Counted from the first letter of the stretch, positions 52,076-62,545 are shown. The stretch is 64,000 nucleotides of DNA from Aphrocallistes beatrix (GCA_963281255.1 OY725491.1:2728001-2792000); one strand, 5' to 3'. Program-made: numbers and translations. The notes: a model not told the origin generated them from the sequence alone.

Positions 52076-53394
52076 CAGGGCGTCCAGAAATTATTGGTAC
52101 CTTACTTAATCTACTATAAATGTAAATCATGATAAGCTATCGCATAAATCATTTCCCAATATAATCACGAGTTAGTTCTATGCACTTCTTGATCCTATCA
52201 GGCATCCCTGAGACTAATATATCCAGACATGATGGCTCAATGCTGGACCAAGCAAATTTCAAAGAAGATTTGAGGTCTTCCAGGTTCTTTAATAGAGGTA
52301 ACTCATCAAGCTTCTGTTTGAGAATAGCCCACAGATTCTAGATTGGGTTCAAGTCCGGAGAATTACCTGGCCATTCTTCCTTTGCCCAGAAACTTGATAA
52401 ATGTGTCCGACACCATTCTTGAGTAATTTTGGCACTCTGAGATGGAGCGCCATCCTGCATCAAAGTGGCCCGTAACGGGTTAACAATCATTCTCCGTTGA
52501 AGAATTGTACCTGTTTCCGATTTCTTTCAGTGCTGCCTCTTTACAGGTTTTAGCTAATATTTCAGATACATAATAAGAAGCATTCACAGTTTGTTTGGGT
52601 GGAATAATATGTAATTCTGAGAGTGCCTGGTTACTCATCATGCCCCACACCAGGACTTTTGGAGGGAATTTCACCTTTTCCTGTGGTGCGACCTTAGAAG
52701 ACTTACGACACCAAATTCGATCATTTTGTGGATTTGTTGAATAAAATAGTTCAAAAGGGAGACCCATCTGTCCAGAGAATAGCTTTCCAATCATCAACAG
52801 TCCATTTACTATTTTTTCGACAGAAGTTGAGCCTCTTTTCCTTCTGATTTTGTGTCAATCTTGGCTGTTTTGGACCTTTGAATGCCTTAGCTCTGAGGCA
52901 TTTTGATAAATGTGAATGTACAGAACTTTATGTTATAGAATATCCCTTAGATTTAAGTTTCGCAGTTGCCAATGGATTTGCCAATTATTATTTTAGCGAC
53001 AGGATTGAGTTTGGTTAGAAGCCCGGCGCCAGGTCTATGGTAGAGACTTTTGTTGTTGACATGCCTCCTCCACCACCTTTTGATTGTTCGAATACCTTTG
53101 TCTACTCTACTAGCTACTTCTTTCTGCGTTAATCCACCTTCTAGCATGCCTACGGCACGCATGCGAATTTCGGTACTCATAAATATAACGCTAAAAATTG
53201 AAAGAAAATCCGCAAAAATTAAATTTTAGCAAAATAAATTCAAAATGAAATATTTATAGCCATTACTTTTTAAATAATAGCCATTCCCGCGCCGCAATAG
53301 AATAATATGAAGGTTGAAAGGATATACAGTATGGTTATACTAAATATGATAGTCAAGAATGATATCATAAGGTGCCAATAATTTCTGGACACCG
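52076..53394 (-). mobile_element. Tc1-type transposon (DD37E), second family, inactivated
   Basis: The 1319-bp element has ends CAGGGCGTCCAGAAATTATT and the near complement (CGGTGTCCAGAAATTATTGG), with TA at both edges. It carries a minus-strand transposase. The terminal repeats differ from those of the Tc1 element at 30072. Confidence 0.9.
52180..53180 (-). pseudogene. Tc1-like transposase, frameshifted, catalytic Glu codon is a stop
   Basis: The minus strand from 53180 reads MSTEIRMRAVGMLEGGLTQK and EVASRVDKGIRTIKRWWRRH (HTH). Later, in other frames, come KLFSGQMGLPFELFYSTNPQ (the first catalytic block, decayed), VKFPPKVLVWGMMSNQALSE, LMQDGAPSQSAKITQEW (second Asp intact) and WPGNSPDLNPI followed by TAG, then NLWAIL. 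The catalytic Glu codon has become the stop. The second Asp and this position are 37 residues apart, as in the element at 30072, so both are DD37E-type relatives. The C-terminus reads LVSGMPDRIKKCIEL. Confidence 0.88.
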
Positions 53395-53664
53395 TATTTT
53401 GTTTTTCCACGGTTAGATGGGGTGGCGAGATTTGTAAACATCAAACTAATATACCATGCTACCCTAAGTCAACATAACATTTAAGTCTGGGTGGCACGCT
53501 ACCCCTGCCACCCCTGGAGTTACGCCTGTGACCGATGTATCTGCACCCTCAGCAGAAATTTAAAAGATTTATTCTGGCTCTCAGTACTAATATTATTCAT
53601 TTGGCATGTGCTACTACGGAACTAGAGCATTGTACATTTCTAATAAAGTTAAGGCATATAATGA

Positions 53665-54500
53665 AACGAGTGTTATCTTAGCGGCCGATTCAGCGGCGGA
53701 TTCGCATGTCACGTTCAAATATGAATAACTCAGCAAGCATATGTCCTAGATGAAATCTAACTGCACCATTGTGTAGAGGAGCATTGGTGCATTCATATTT
53801 GATATATGAAATTTTAATATCCTGCGTGATGAGTAAGCAGTGACACTTTTAGTCCATGTCACGTATCTGGTGGAATATGTCAGTAAATATGAATGGTAGC
53901 AATTAGCCCTTTTAACCACATGAAGATGAGCTTTGGTGCACCCCTGAAATCCATTTTCAAGACTAAATTCGGAAAACTGGCTGAATGGCAGGGGGCCAAA
54001 GTTTGTTATCGTAGCGGCGGATTCGCATGTCACGTTCAAACATGAATAACTCAGCAAGCATATGTCGTAGATGAAATCTAATTGCACCATTGTGTAGAGG
54101 AGCATTGGTACATTCATATTTGATATATGAAATTTTAATATTCCGCGTGATGAGTAAGCAGTGACACTTTTAGTCCATGTCACGTATCTGGTGGAACAAG
54201 TCAGTAAATATGAATAGTAGCAATTAGCCCTTTTAACCACATGAAGATGAGCTTTGGTGCACTCCTGAAATCCATTTTCAAGACTAAATTCGGAAAACTG
54301 GCTAAATGGCAGGGGGCCAAAGTTCGTATTTACTAGTTTGGTAATAGGCATAACTTCATACTGGTATCCAACTAGGATGTGATCTAGACAAACTTAGCTA
54401 TTTATCCATAGTTATCTACGCTCTTGATGAATGTCACTGAATTTGTTTATACAATTGATGCATAATTCCTGGTCAATTCATAATTAATTAAATATTCCTC
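53665..54500. repeat. left foldback arm with two 321-bp tandem units
   Basis: The unit begins GCGGCGGATTCGCATGTCAC at 53693 and again at 54014. The arm is the mirror of 59322-60157. A 201-codon frame (54351 to 53746, minus strand, pointing outwards) crosses both units because 321 is divisible by three. Confidence 0.92.
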
Positions 54501-54589
54501 CTTTTTTATATTTGATCCCAGCCTAATTAGTATATATAAATTTTTTTTTTCCGAACTAACATTATTCAAACTTGACGTTTTCATACATT

Positions 54590-54715
54590 TTTTTTCGCAT
54601 TTCGCATTTCGCATTTCGCATTTCGCATTTCGCATTTCGCATTTCGCATTTCGCATTTCGCATTTCGCATTTCGCATTTCGCATTTCGCATTTCGCATTT
54701 CCCATTTCGTAATTT
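54590..54715. repeat. 7-bp tandem array (TTTCGCA)n
   Basis: About 17 units of GCATTTC between the left arm and the transposase start. The Arg-Asn-Ala-Lys-Cys-Glu-type frames on the minus strand are artefacts. Confidence 0.95.
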
Positions 54716-57316
54716 GCATTCCGCATTTCCATTATCGTTCGCTTTTTTCTTCTCGATTTTCCTCTGACTACTTCCATAATTCTAAGTCAGAAAAGATGAA
54801 TAATACGGAGAGTATTACTTTTTGTCAGGCCTTACTCCAATTGGGATACGATTCTTTTGAATCTTTAAATTCAGCATTAATTAAAGAAAACAGGAGAGCA
54901 AGCAATTCTCTTTGGGGAAAATTGTGCCTTTCGATGTACGCACGTTACTCTATACTAATTGGATGAAGAATCGCGGTCAGATAAAGGACGTAGTAGCTGC
55001 TGAGATGTCATCTAAGGGTGAGTTGAACAAGTCCGACGATAAGGTTAAAGGGAACTCATATCTTGATAGGAGTGGTAAGATAGCTAAGAGTGGAAATAAT
55101 GATAGTTGTCTTGAGTCAACCCCCATGTTAGATATTCCACAATCTAATCAAGAACTGGAACTTGATTGCTTAAACGTTGAAATAACTAATACTAAAAGTG
55201 ATCGAAATCTCAACGATGCGCTAAATCTCCCTAGTATTTCTAATGGAGAATTTAATTTTACTTTGGGTGAATGGGAAAATATAGCGATGTTACAGGGCAA
55301 CCGAGCTATCTTTTCGAGGGATTGGACCAATGTCTTTAATGCTAAGATCGAAGATAAATTTGTTTGTGTTATTTGCTTTAAATACAAAAAAATAGGTAAA
55401 ATTAATAGTAGGAAAAGCAATACTTGTTTTTTCACTGCTCATGCAGAATGCAAGTTTTCTAATTGTCTTCGTTTTAAATTTACAATACAGAATGAACCTT
55501 TTACCTCTCGGCCTGTTAACATTACTGTCAATTATGAAGTAATGGGTACCTTATCCCCTGAGCATTCAAATGTGGACATTGCCTATTCAAGAAAATTGTC
55601 GAATAGTTTAAGATTGCAGGTAGCCTCTAATTTAACTGATAAATCAGTTGGTAACTACTTTTATGAACAGTTTCCCCATCCCAATTGTGAGAGCTCTGCG
55701 TTATATTTTGGTAACTTTAACAATGTAAGAAGTGCCTGCGTCTTGAGGAAGGCTAAGTTTGATTTGTCTTGTCTTCAAAGGTTTTCTAACGATAATTGGA
55801 GCGAACTTTCTGGTTTACAGGAATATTATAGAAATATTACAGTTAATAACATACTTCGAGGGTACATCCAGTCTTTAGGCCATGATCCATTCATAGTTCA
55901 TATGTATTCTCAAGATCAAATTCAAGTTTTGAATTATTTTAAGGGTAAGAAAGTAATTGTGCATTTAGATTCTACCGGGTCTATTATTAGAAAAATAAAC
56001 TCGAGCCAAAAGCGTGTTTTTTATTATGCATTGACTATTCGTCACCCTGAGGTCACAACCAGCCCTTTGCCATTAGCTGAAATGATTAGTTCAGCTCATT
56101 CTTCTGCAGAAATATCTTATTTCTTACATAAATGGTCTCTTGACTCAAAAAAGGTCTTAAGTAGAGAAATTAATATTGGCCATGTAGAGATTGATTATAG
56201 CTGGGCCCTTATTCATAGTGTTTGTAACGCTTTTATTAAATCTGATATTTTCACATACTTGGAGAAATGTTGGAAGTTATTATTTAGTCAGGAGGAGGTT
56301 TGTATGCAATTCGGTGTTATTCTTCACTTGTGTTCCGCTCACCTAATTAATGGAATAGCTTTTAATGTGAATAAAAAGTTTAAGTAATCTAAACCAGTTC
56401 GAAAATTGTTTCTTCATACTATAGGATATATGATAAATTGTACGCAAATGATAAATTTAGATAGTGTTTTTATGGATTTGTGTTATGTCTTTTTAAACCG
56501 AAATTTCAATAATACAAAATTTAGAATCATTTATTAGTTATAGTAAAAGTTGCGATGATGATTATGTTGAACCCGAGGATAGTAATGATTTGACATCTTT
56601 TGTGGAAAATGAGGGTAAAACCTATCGCGATAAATCCCCATTTGGTAAGCATTTTAACACAATTTATGAGAAGTGTAAATCCGAAATTTTACTTTTGAAT
56701 GATGAGAAACCTTGTTTGGAAGCCAACCCTTGTTATAACCCCGAAATTATTGAATATCTACTTACCCATTATATGGCTATAATTCCACTATGGTCAGGCA
56801 TTATTTTGGGGTTTGGTTCCAGTGAATCCGATGTTTACATGAGTCATTATAGTAATGCAATTGTAGAAAATTGGATGCGTATAGTAAAGATAGACATATT
56901 AAAGTCTCGTACTGGTTTAAGACCAGGGGATCTGATAAGGATTATGCATCCTAACATAATTAAAAGATTAGCAGCTTTTTGCTTTGCTTTTCATCCTAGA
57001 GCTAAGAAGGTATTTAAAAGTTATAAGCGTAAAAGAGATCCTTCTGAGGAGGAGAATTGTCAGGAGGAATGGCAGAGAAGGAGTAAGAAGAAATGTAATA
57101 GCTATTTAGTATCTAAATCTATCAGTTTTTCTCAAGTTAGGCCATTAGTAAATAATAAAAATAAAAGAAAATTAGATGCAGGAAATGACATAAATGAAAC
57201 TGAAAAAAAGAAATGTAAAATTAGTGTAGATAAAAATGAAAAAACAAAGCTAAAATTTGTACCTAGGTTGCGTCAGAGATTATCTGATTTGAAAAAACGT
57301 GACTTTTCTGTCTCAC

Positions 57317-57365
57317 GAATCAGTGATAATATCGACAGTGACGCTGTCGATATTATCACTGATTC
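57317..57365. repeat. perfect 22-bp inverted repeat in the coding region
   Basis: GAATCAGTGATAATATCGAC(AG) and its exact complement, with 5 bases between, lie just upstream of the OTU domain. The encoded text SDNIDSDAVDIITDSD contains VDIITDSD, which resembles a SUMO-interacting motif. Confidence 0.9.
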
Positions 57366-57479
57366 AGATCTTGTAGAACAAGATATTTTACGTTTAAAGT
57401 TGCCTCCCTTCCGCCCGCCAAATAAAGACTGGCAAAAAAGTATATGTAGTAAATGGAATATTTTGGTTTCTAATTATAT

Positions 57480-57981
57480 TAATTATGAAATCGATCCTCA
57501 GTTGGATCAACAAGATCTTAGAGAATGTAAACCTTGTGTTGTTGAAAACATAGTGGGTGATGGAAATTGTTACTTTCGAGCTCTTTCGTTTATCCTTACC
57601 GGTAGTCAGGAAAATCATTTTAATTTACGCACAATTATAGTTAATAACATGTTAGGTAGATTAAAAAATAGTTGTGACGCCTTTTTAAGGACTAAATATG
57701 TTTACCAGCAAAGTAACTACAGAAGTGTAAAGGATTGGGTAAATAAGACAGGGATGGATAAGAATGGGAAGTGGGCAACGGATTTGGAAGTATTTGCGAC
57801 AGCGTTACTTTTTGAAACCGATATATGGGTATATTTAGGACCTGGAGGTACACGCTGGATTGGATTTTCTGGTAAAGGGAAAAAATTAAATGAATTTCTC
57901 GATTGTCCCTCTATATTTAGATTATATCTACAAAATACTGGCTGTCATTATGAACCTGTTTTGTCTGTTAATAATATGTAA
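57480..57981 (+). other. OTU-type cysteine protease domain
   Basis: This is the C-terminal domain of the preceding gene. The triad-type residues are visible: DGNC with the nucleophile Cys, and a C-terminal His in GCHYEPV. Spacing of about 130 residues and the text ALSFILTGSQENHFNLRTII are as in OTU deubiquitinases. Known: OTU proteases cleave ubiquitin or ubiquitin-like chains. Here it may process the transposase or counter host degradation; that is inference. Confidence 0.88.
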
Positions 57982-57989
57982 TCCAATTC

Positions 57990-59018
57990 TTCAATTAAGC
58001 CAATTAAATGTATTCAACTTCTATATATGACTTTTTATTTTGTATCCGTGCTGTTGTTGTCATTGTCATTGTTTTTATTTTGTATTCATGTTGTTTTTGT
58101 TTTTTCTTTTTACCTCTTCATAGCACTTAGTGATATTATTTATCAAATGCAATCAACTCATTCTCATTTGTTGTCATAACCTGGAAGTGTAGAGTGCGTC
58201 AAACACACATTTCTAAAGAATGTACCACACAAGAAGTTTCTATTTTTCACAAATCAACATAGTCTATTTATATATCAAATATTTGACTTGCCCGAAATTT
58301 GGAACCAACAAACTTCTGGTGATTCAAAAGAAGCATTCCACGCATACGTAATTACACTTCAGCAGATTTCTAAAAAGGGAAATTAGACGATTTACTCGCT
58401 CAAAATGGAAGTGCATTACAATAACAACACTGGCAGGGTGCTATACTTGTTAATTTTAATTAGTCAATAGCTTAGTCCAGAACCTCAATTGAATTGACTT
58501 TATTAATCAGAGTTATTTTAAGCATATTAATAAAGATGGTAAATTTACAATTACAATTATTATTCATTATTTATCAAAAAGACAAAGCCGTGTGGTAAAT
58601 GCATGTTAAATTCATTATAGTGGAACGAAATTACCTGATAGGTTTATTAGCAAGTATTTGTTTACTATTAATGCTCGTTATACAAAATTAAACTTCAAAA
58701 GTTTATAATATGTCCTAAAGCGAAAATAAATATATTAAAATCGGGAGCGATTCCAATTTCTATTTTGACATTATGAGGCCTTTTTACGAAATTTCAATTT
58801 TTAGGTTGACTTGCATGAATTTTATGTCATCAGTGTATGATAAGGCTGTCCAAACCCTATCTCCTCGGGCAGCCACATTCCATTATTGGGGTCGCGGGGC
58901 GAACATAAATGTAGATTCAGAAGTTAATATAAAATAATATGGCAATTATTTCTCAAATGATTAATAAAAATAACTTATTTTTTAAATATATCAGTCAGTG
59001 AACTGAAGACAAGACTAC
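57990..59018. other. non-coding interior of the foldback element
   Basis: AT-rich sequence between the two convergent ORFs. No further domain was recognised. Confidence 0.5.
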
Positions 59019-59225
59019 CTAATTATCTTCAACTCTAGGCACTTTGAGATCAATGGATTTTCTCGAGAATGTTTGCAATACCTGTCTCAGAAATCCATTC
59101 ACCTGCACATTTTGTATTCCCCTCTCGTGAGCAGTTTGGTAGTGGCTACGGATATTATTACCTTGTATGCTGAGAATACCAGCACAAATCAAGCATTGGG
59201 GGTTTTCCATGATCATACCTGACAA
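59019..59225 (-). CDS. small C2H2 zinc-finger ORF convergent to the transposase
   Basis: The 68-codon minus-strand frame starts MSGMIMENPQCLICAGILSI and continues QGNNIRSHYQTAHERGIQ, ending at a stop at 59019. The spacing C-x2-C-x12-H-x4-H is that of a classical C2H2 (or BED-like) finger. It lies inside the foldback element next to its right arm and is transcribed toward the transposase gene. It could be a DNA-binding accessory protein, a terminal exon of a longer spliced gene, or a relic of another transposon. No splice evidence was seen apart from a GGTATGA-like donor just upstream. Confidence 0.5.
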   Translation of the reverse strand: MSGMIMENPQCLICAGILSIQGNNIRSHYQTAHERGIQNVQVNGFLRQVLQTFSRKSIDLKVPRVEDN

Positions 59226-59321
59226 CCCTTTTAGAGCATTTCGCAGAATTTGAACAGGAAATCCTTAAATAATCATCTTAACAATTTTATCCGTGAATAA
59301 TAAATTTTGGTCTGTTCTTAC

Positions 59322-60157
59322 GAGGAATATTTAATTAATTATGAATTGACCAGGAATTATGCATCAATTGTGTAAACAAATTCAGTGACATTCATCAAGA
59401 GCGTAGATAACTATGGATAAATAGCTAAGTTTGTCTAGATCACATCCTAGTTGGATACCAGTATGAAGTTATGCCTATTACCAAACTAGTAAATACAAAC
59501 TTTGGCCCCCTGCCATTTAGCCAGTTTTCCGAATTTAGTCTTGAAAATGGATTTCAGGGGTGCACCAAAGCTCATCTTCATGTGGTTAAAAGGGCTAATT
59601 GCTACTATTCATATTTACTGACTTGTTCCACCAGATACGTGACATGGACTAAAAGTGTCACTGCTTACTCATCACGCGGGATATTAAAATTTCATATATC
59701 AAATATGAATGTACCAATGCTCCTCTACACAATGGTGCAATTAGATTTCATCTACGACATATGCTTGCTGAGTTATTCATGTTTGAACGTGACATGCGAA
59801 TCCGCCGCTACGACAACAAACTTTGGCCCCCTGCCATTCAGCCAGTTTTCCGAATTTAGTCTTGAAAATGGATTTCAGGGGTGCACCAAAGCTCATCTTC
59901 ATGTGGTTAAAAGGGCTAATTGCTACCATTCATATTTACTGACTTATTCCACCAGATACGTGACATGGACTAAAAGTGTCACTGCTTACTCATCACGCAG
60001 GATATTAAAATTTCATATATCAAATATGAATGCACCAATGCTCCTCTACACAATGGTGCAATTAGATTTCATCTAGGACATATGCTTGCTGAGTTATTCA
60101 TATTTGAACGTGACATGCGAATCCGCCGCTGAATCGGCCGCTAAGATAACACTCGTT
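59322..60157. repeat. right foldback arm with two 321-bp tandem units
   Basis: It is the mirror of the left arm with a handful of substitutions. The same outward 201-codon frame is open at 59471-60076. Confidence 0.92.
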
Positions 60158-60354
60158 ATAATGAACTAGTATTGAAACAAGAGAATAGTAAACTGACTAA
60201 ATTCAAGAACTAATTTAATATATTTTTTGTTTATTTAGTCGACTTCACAGAGTGTAGAAGTCCGGAATGTGTGACTATATCCTATTGAAAGGCCGGGTGT
60301 AATTGTTCCTTAGTACTTATAGCAGTATATTGTTCCCTTATGATGCCTCAAGTC

Positions 60355-60548
60355 TAGTGTCTCAAGTCAAGTCAAGTCAAGTATCTCTTTCAAACTAAGT
60401 CAAGTCTGTCTCTCAAGTTAAGTCAAGTATGTCTCAAGCTAAGTTAAGTCTGTCCCTCAAGCTAAGTCAAGTCTGCCTCTCAAGCTAAGTCAAGTCTGTC
60501 TCTCAAGCTAAGTCAAGTCTATCTCTCAAGCTAAGTCAAGTCTGTCCA
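60355..60548. repeat. minisatellite, unit about 24 bp
   Basis: About eight imperfect units of CTCAAGCTAAGTCAAGTCT plus CTGTC. Continuous tandem units without spacers, so not a CRISPR array. Confidence 0.9.
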
Positions 60549-60764
60549 GTGGAGAGGGATAATTTACTGTATTCTTAAGGGCACTAGGATGTATAGAGAT
60601 GATTTGATCAGGAATGTTGGAATGGAATCGAGGATACAAGATTGATTAGGAGCAGAGGAAATTTAGGAGAACGATTTATTCCTCAGATAATTCTTTGAAT
60701 TGATGGATATGTCACTGGGAAACTTAAAATCCGGGGGAATTTTATATTCCCCTATTGGAAATTA

Positions 60765-61120
60765 AAATTTCCATTGGGGGGAATTTCAATTGGAGTTTCC
60801 ACTGGAGGAATTTAAAATTCACCTGGAGAAATTTTTTTAGAACGAAATATAGTTGGGTTAGTACTATTAGTAGTGACATAAAAATCTATCTTCCTCCATA
60901 TCATTAATATTACAGGAGTTTTCAAGTTTACTTTATGTATTTTAATAATACTCTGTATTTCACTCAGTCTTATTATATTCATTTTATTTCTCATAAATGT
61001 GCTCTCTTATTTTAGTGAATTTCAAATTCCCCCGGGGTAAATTCGAATTTCATTTTTCTCTAAGTGAATTTTAAATTCCTCCAGTGGAAACTCCAATTGG
61101 AATTTTCCTCAATGGAAACT
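60765..61120. mobile_element. short foldback repeat E
   Basis: The arms TTGGAGTTTCCACTGGAGGA with AATTTAAAATTCAC (60795-60832) and their complement (61068-61105) are inverted around about 240 bp. Clusters of GGGGGAATTT/AAATTCCCCC are typical. A fragment is at 8320-8420. Confidence 0.7.
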
Positions 61121-61420
61121 CCAATTTTGATGACCACGATGCATTTCAATCGATGGTGGATTACAGAACAGATGTCTAATTAAGAACAAAGAAGTTGACA
61201 GTTCCTGAGAAAGAGCAGCCTTATCCAGCAGGAGGTGGTAGGACCTGTTGCTGGCGTAAGTCGAGTAGTTACCCTTAGGGAAGAGTGACAACTGGTCATA
61301 AGCGATCAGCAAGAAAGTTTGAGAGGTTGATTGATTTGGAATATATTAAGAAGGGATGTCAATATGGATGTTTTGAACTCTCCATTTATTATTAGGGGCT
61401 CCTGCATAAGAGGGGGCTCA
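61120..61420 (-). pseudogene. LINE fragment (same L2/CR1 type)
   Basis: The minus strand from about 61312 reads GNYSTYASNRSYHLLLDKAA and LSQELSTSLFLI, equivalent to the pre-RT segment of the LINE at 1590-3146 (near 2345-2430). No other part of the LINE is adjacent. Confidence 0.55.
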
Positions 61421-61424
61421 CGGA

Positions 61425-61780
61425 GGGATAAAAACTGTTCAATGAAGTATATAAAAACTTGAGTAGGGAGGGCGATACATTAATATATTTAGAAAAGGAG
61501 ATTCCGGAGGAAGAGATAGCACAATCTGAGAAAATGTATTGTTTAATACAATGTAATTGAGTAATGCTAATTATTAGCCGTTTGGGATATGATTTGAAGT
61601 TATATTTGAGTCAAACGACCTCTCGCGACACTATTCAAATGTATTTAATAGTACATCGATCAATTATGCTAATAATGAGTCGTGTTAGATGAGATTTGAA
61701 TAAATATTTGAGTCAAACGTCCTCTCACGCTAATTCCGTAAGTGTTAATTACTATCTCTTTATGAAGATATCTTAATAAA
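61425..61780. other. no recognisable feature
   Basis: It contains a loose direct repeat (TTTGAGTCAAACG-like text at 61605 and 61710). Otherwise nothing was recognised. Confidence 0.4.
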
Positions 61781-61782
61781 TA

Positions 61783-62055
61783 CAAGCGCGCATCGCTTGC
61801 TTGCGCTGCGCGGCAGGCGGACACTTTGTATCCACTAGAGGCGCCCAAAGGGCGCATGAGCTCGCATTGATTAATAATAAGGGGGGCAACATCCCTAAAT
61901 ACGCCTGTCTCACACCTAAAATGGATGAGTTATAGTCGAACATAAATTTCTAAATATCAAAAAGGTGACAATGACGTCTGCGCTCATAGTCAAAGGACCC
62001 CCACATGCCCAAAATCAGCTTTCTGTGCCTGGCAGTTCATATATATACATATATA
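61783..62055 (-). mobile_element. family A repeat, reverse, internally deleted
   Basis: The GC-rich end (CAAGCGCGCATCGCTTGCTT) is followed by a shortened body that jumps to the complement of the body start. One TGACGT remains at 61974. Confidence 0.8.
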
Positions 62056-62334
62056 TGACACCAACCGCCGCTGGCGACTCTCTACAATTGTATTAAACAT
62101 TTTATCATTTAATATTGCTAATCATTACCCGTTTTGAAAGATATTTGAATGAATATCTTAATCAAACGTTCTCTAACGACACTATATGTCTCCTACATAT
62201 TATGTCGGAAAAAATGCCTTTTAGCTAAACGCAATATGACGATACTATATAATCGAATTGGATATTCTATCATTCTTATTTCATGCCGTTTCTAAAGACA
62301 TTTGTTGCGACATTTCAGTCAAATAACCTGAACG

Positions 62335-62545
62335 GCCTTCTGAGCTTAGACGAAATGTCGACTCACAATAGAATTATGACGTCATTGTGAAATTTCAGTT
62401 TTTCGAACATAAATCAGCCATTTTAGGTGATAGAAGGCTGAAAGTTTAATAGAATGTGTATATTAATATACCTCAAAAATGATAAAATTTTCATCAAAAA
62501 TGCTGACTCATCACTGTTATGACGTCATCATTACGCAATCTTTAG
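62335..62545 (+). repeat. family A fragment, forward, central part
   Basis: TGTCGACTCACAATAGAATT, TATGACGTCATTGTGAAA (62378) and TTATGACGTCATCATTACGC (62518). Confidence 0.8.

Larger units (their letters stand above)
52062..53530. mobile_element. small inverted-repeat element hosting a Tc1 insertion
   Basis: The outer ends CATAGGCGTAACTA (52062) and the complement of CACAGGCGTAACTCCA (ending 53530) are inverted repeats. Without the Tc1 element only about 150 bp remain, including CACGCTACCCCTGCCACCCC. Its superfamily was not resolved. Confidence 0.65.
54796..57981 (+). pseudogene. MULE-type transposase fused to OTU cysteine protease, lightly broken
   Basis: The ATG at 54796 opens MNNTESITFCQALLQLGYDS. 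A one-base shift at GGGGAAAA (54914-54921) leads into the 491-codon frame to the stop at 56385. That frame contains VPFDVRTLLYTNWMKNRGQI, a Cys-rich block (FVCVICFKYKK ... HAECKFSNCLRFKF), GYIQSLGHDPFIVHMYSQDQ, then VHLDSTGSIIRK (catalytic Asp, 55968-55970), EIDYSWALIHSV (catalytic Asp, 56193-56195) and LHLCSAHLINGI (the CxxH block). The frame continues past the TAA and shifts near 56510 into the second frame (to 57981). There YSNAIVENWMRIVK carries the catalytic Glu, followed by a basic region (KKVFKSYKRKRD) and the OTU domain. The OTU has VGDGNCYFRALSFILTGSQ (Asp and Cys, about 57550-57600) and CHYEPV (His, about 57943). About 1,040 residues in total. Two indels and one stop keep this copy from a full protein. 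Confidence 0.88.
53665..60157 (+). mobile_element. foldback MULE (NOF/Phantom-like) with OTU protease
   Basis: A 6493-bp element bounded by inverted arms of 836 bp (53665-54500, 59322-60157). The arms start AACGAGTGTTATCTTAGCGG and look about 99% identical. ATAATGA(A) flanks both sides (53658-53665, 60158-60165), a 7-8 bp target duplication. The arms consist largely of two 321-bp tandem units. Inside are a 7-bp tandem array, a transposase-OTU gene on the plus strand and a small zinc-finger ORF on the minus strand. Known: foldback termini occur in Drosophila FB-NOF and in Phantom elements, both of the Mutator superfamily. This is the youngest-looking large element in the window. Confidence 0.92.

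Noticed and set aside
54447..54777. Two minus-strand frames with repeated Met-Arg-Asn-Ala-Lys-Cys-Glu
   Set aside because: They are translations of the 7-bp TTTCGCA array. A 7-bp unit stays open in all frames when no stop arises.
55148..55435. 95-codon minus-strand frame in the foldback transposase region
   Set aside because: It is antisense to a well-supported transposase frame and has no domain of its own.
60355..60548. Possible CRISPR array
   Set aside because: The units are contiguous, imperfect and without unique spacers, in a eukaryotic context.
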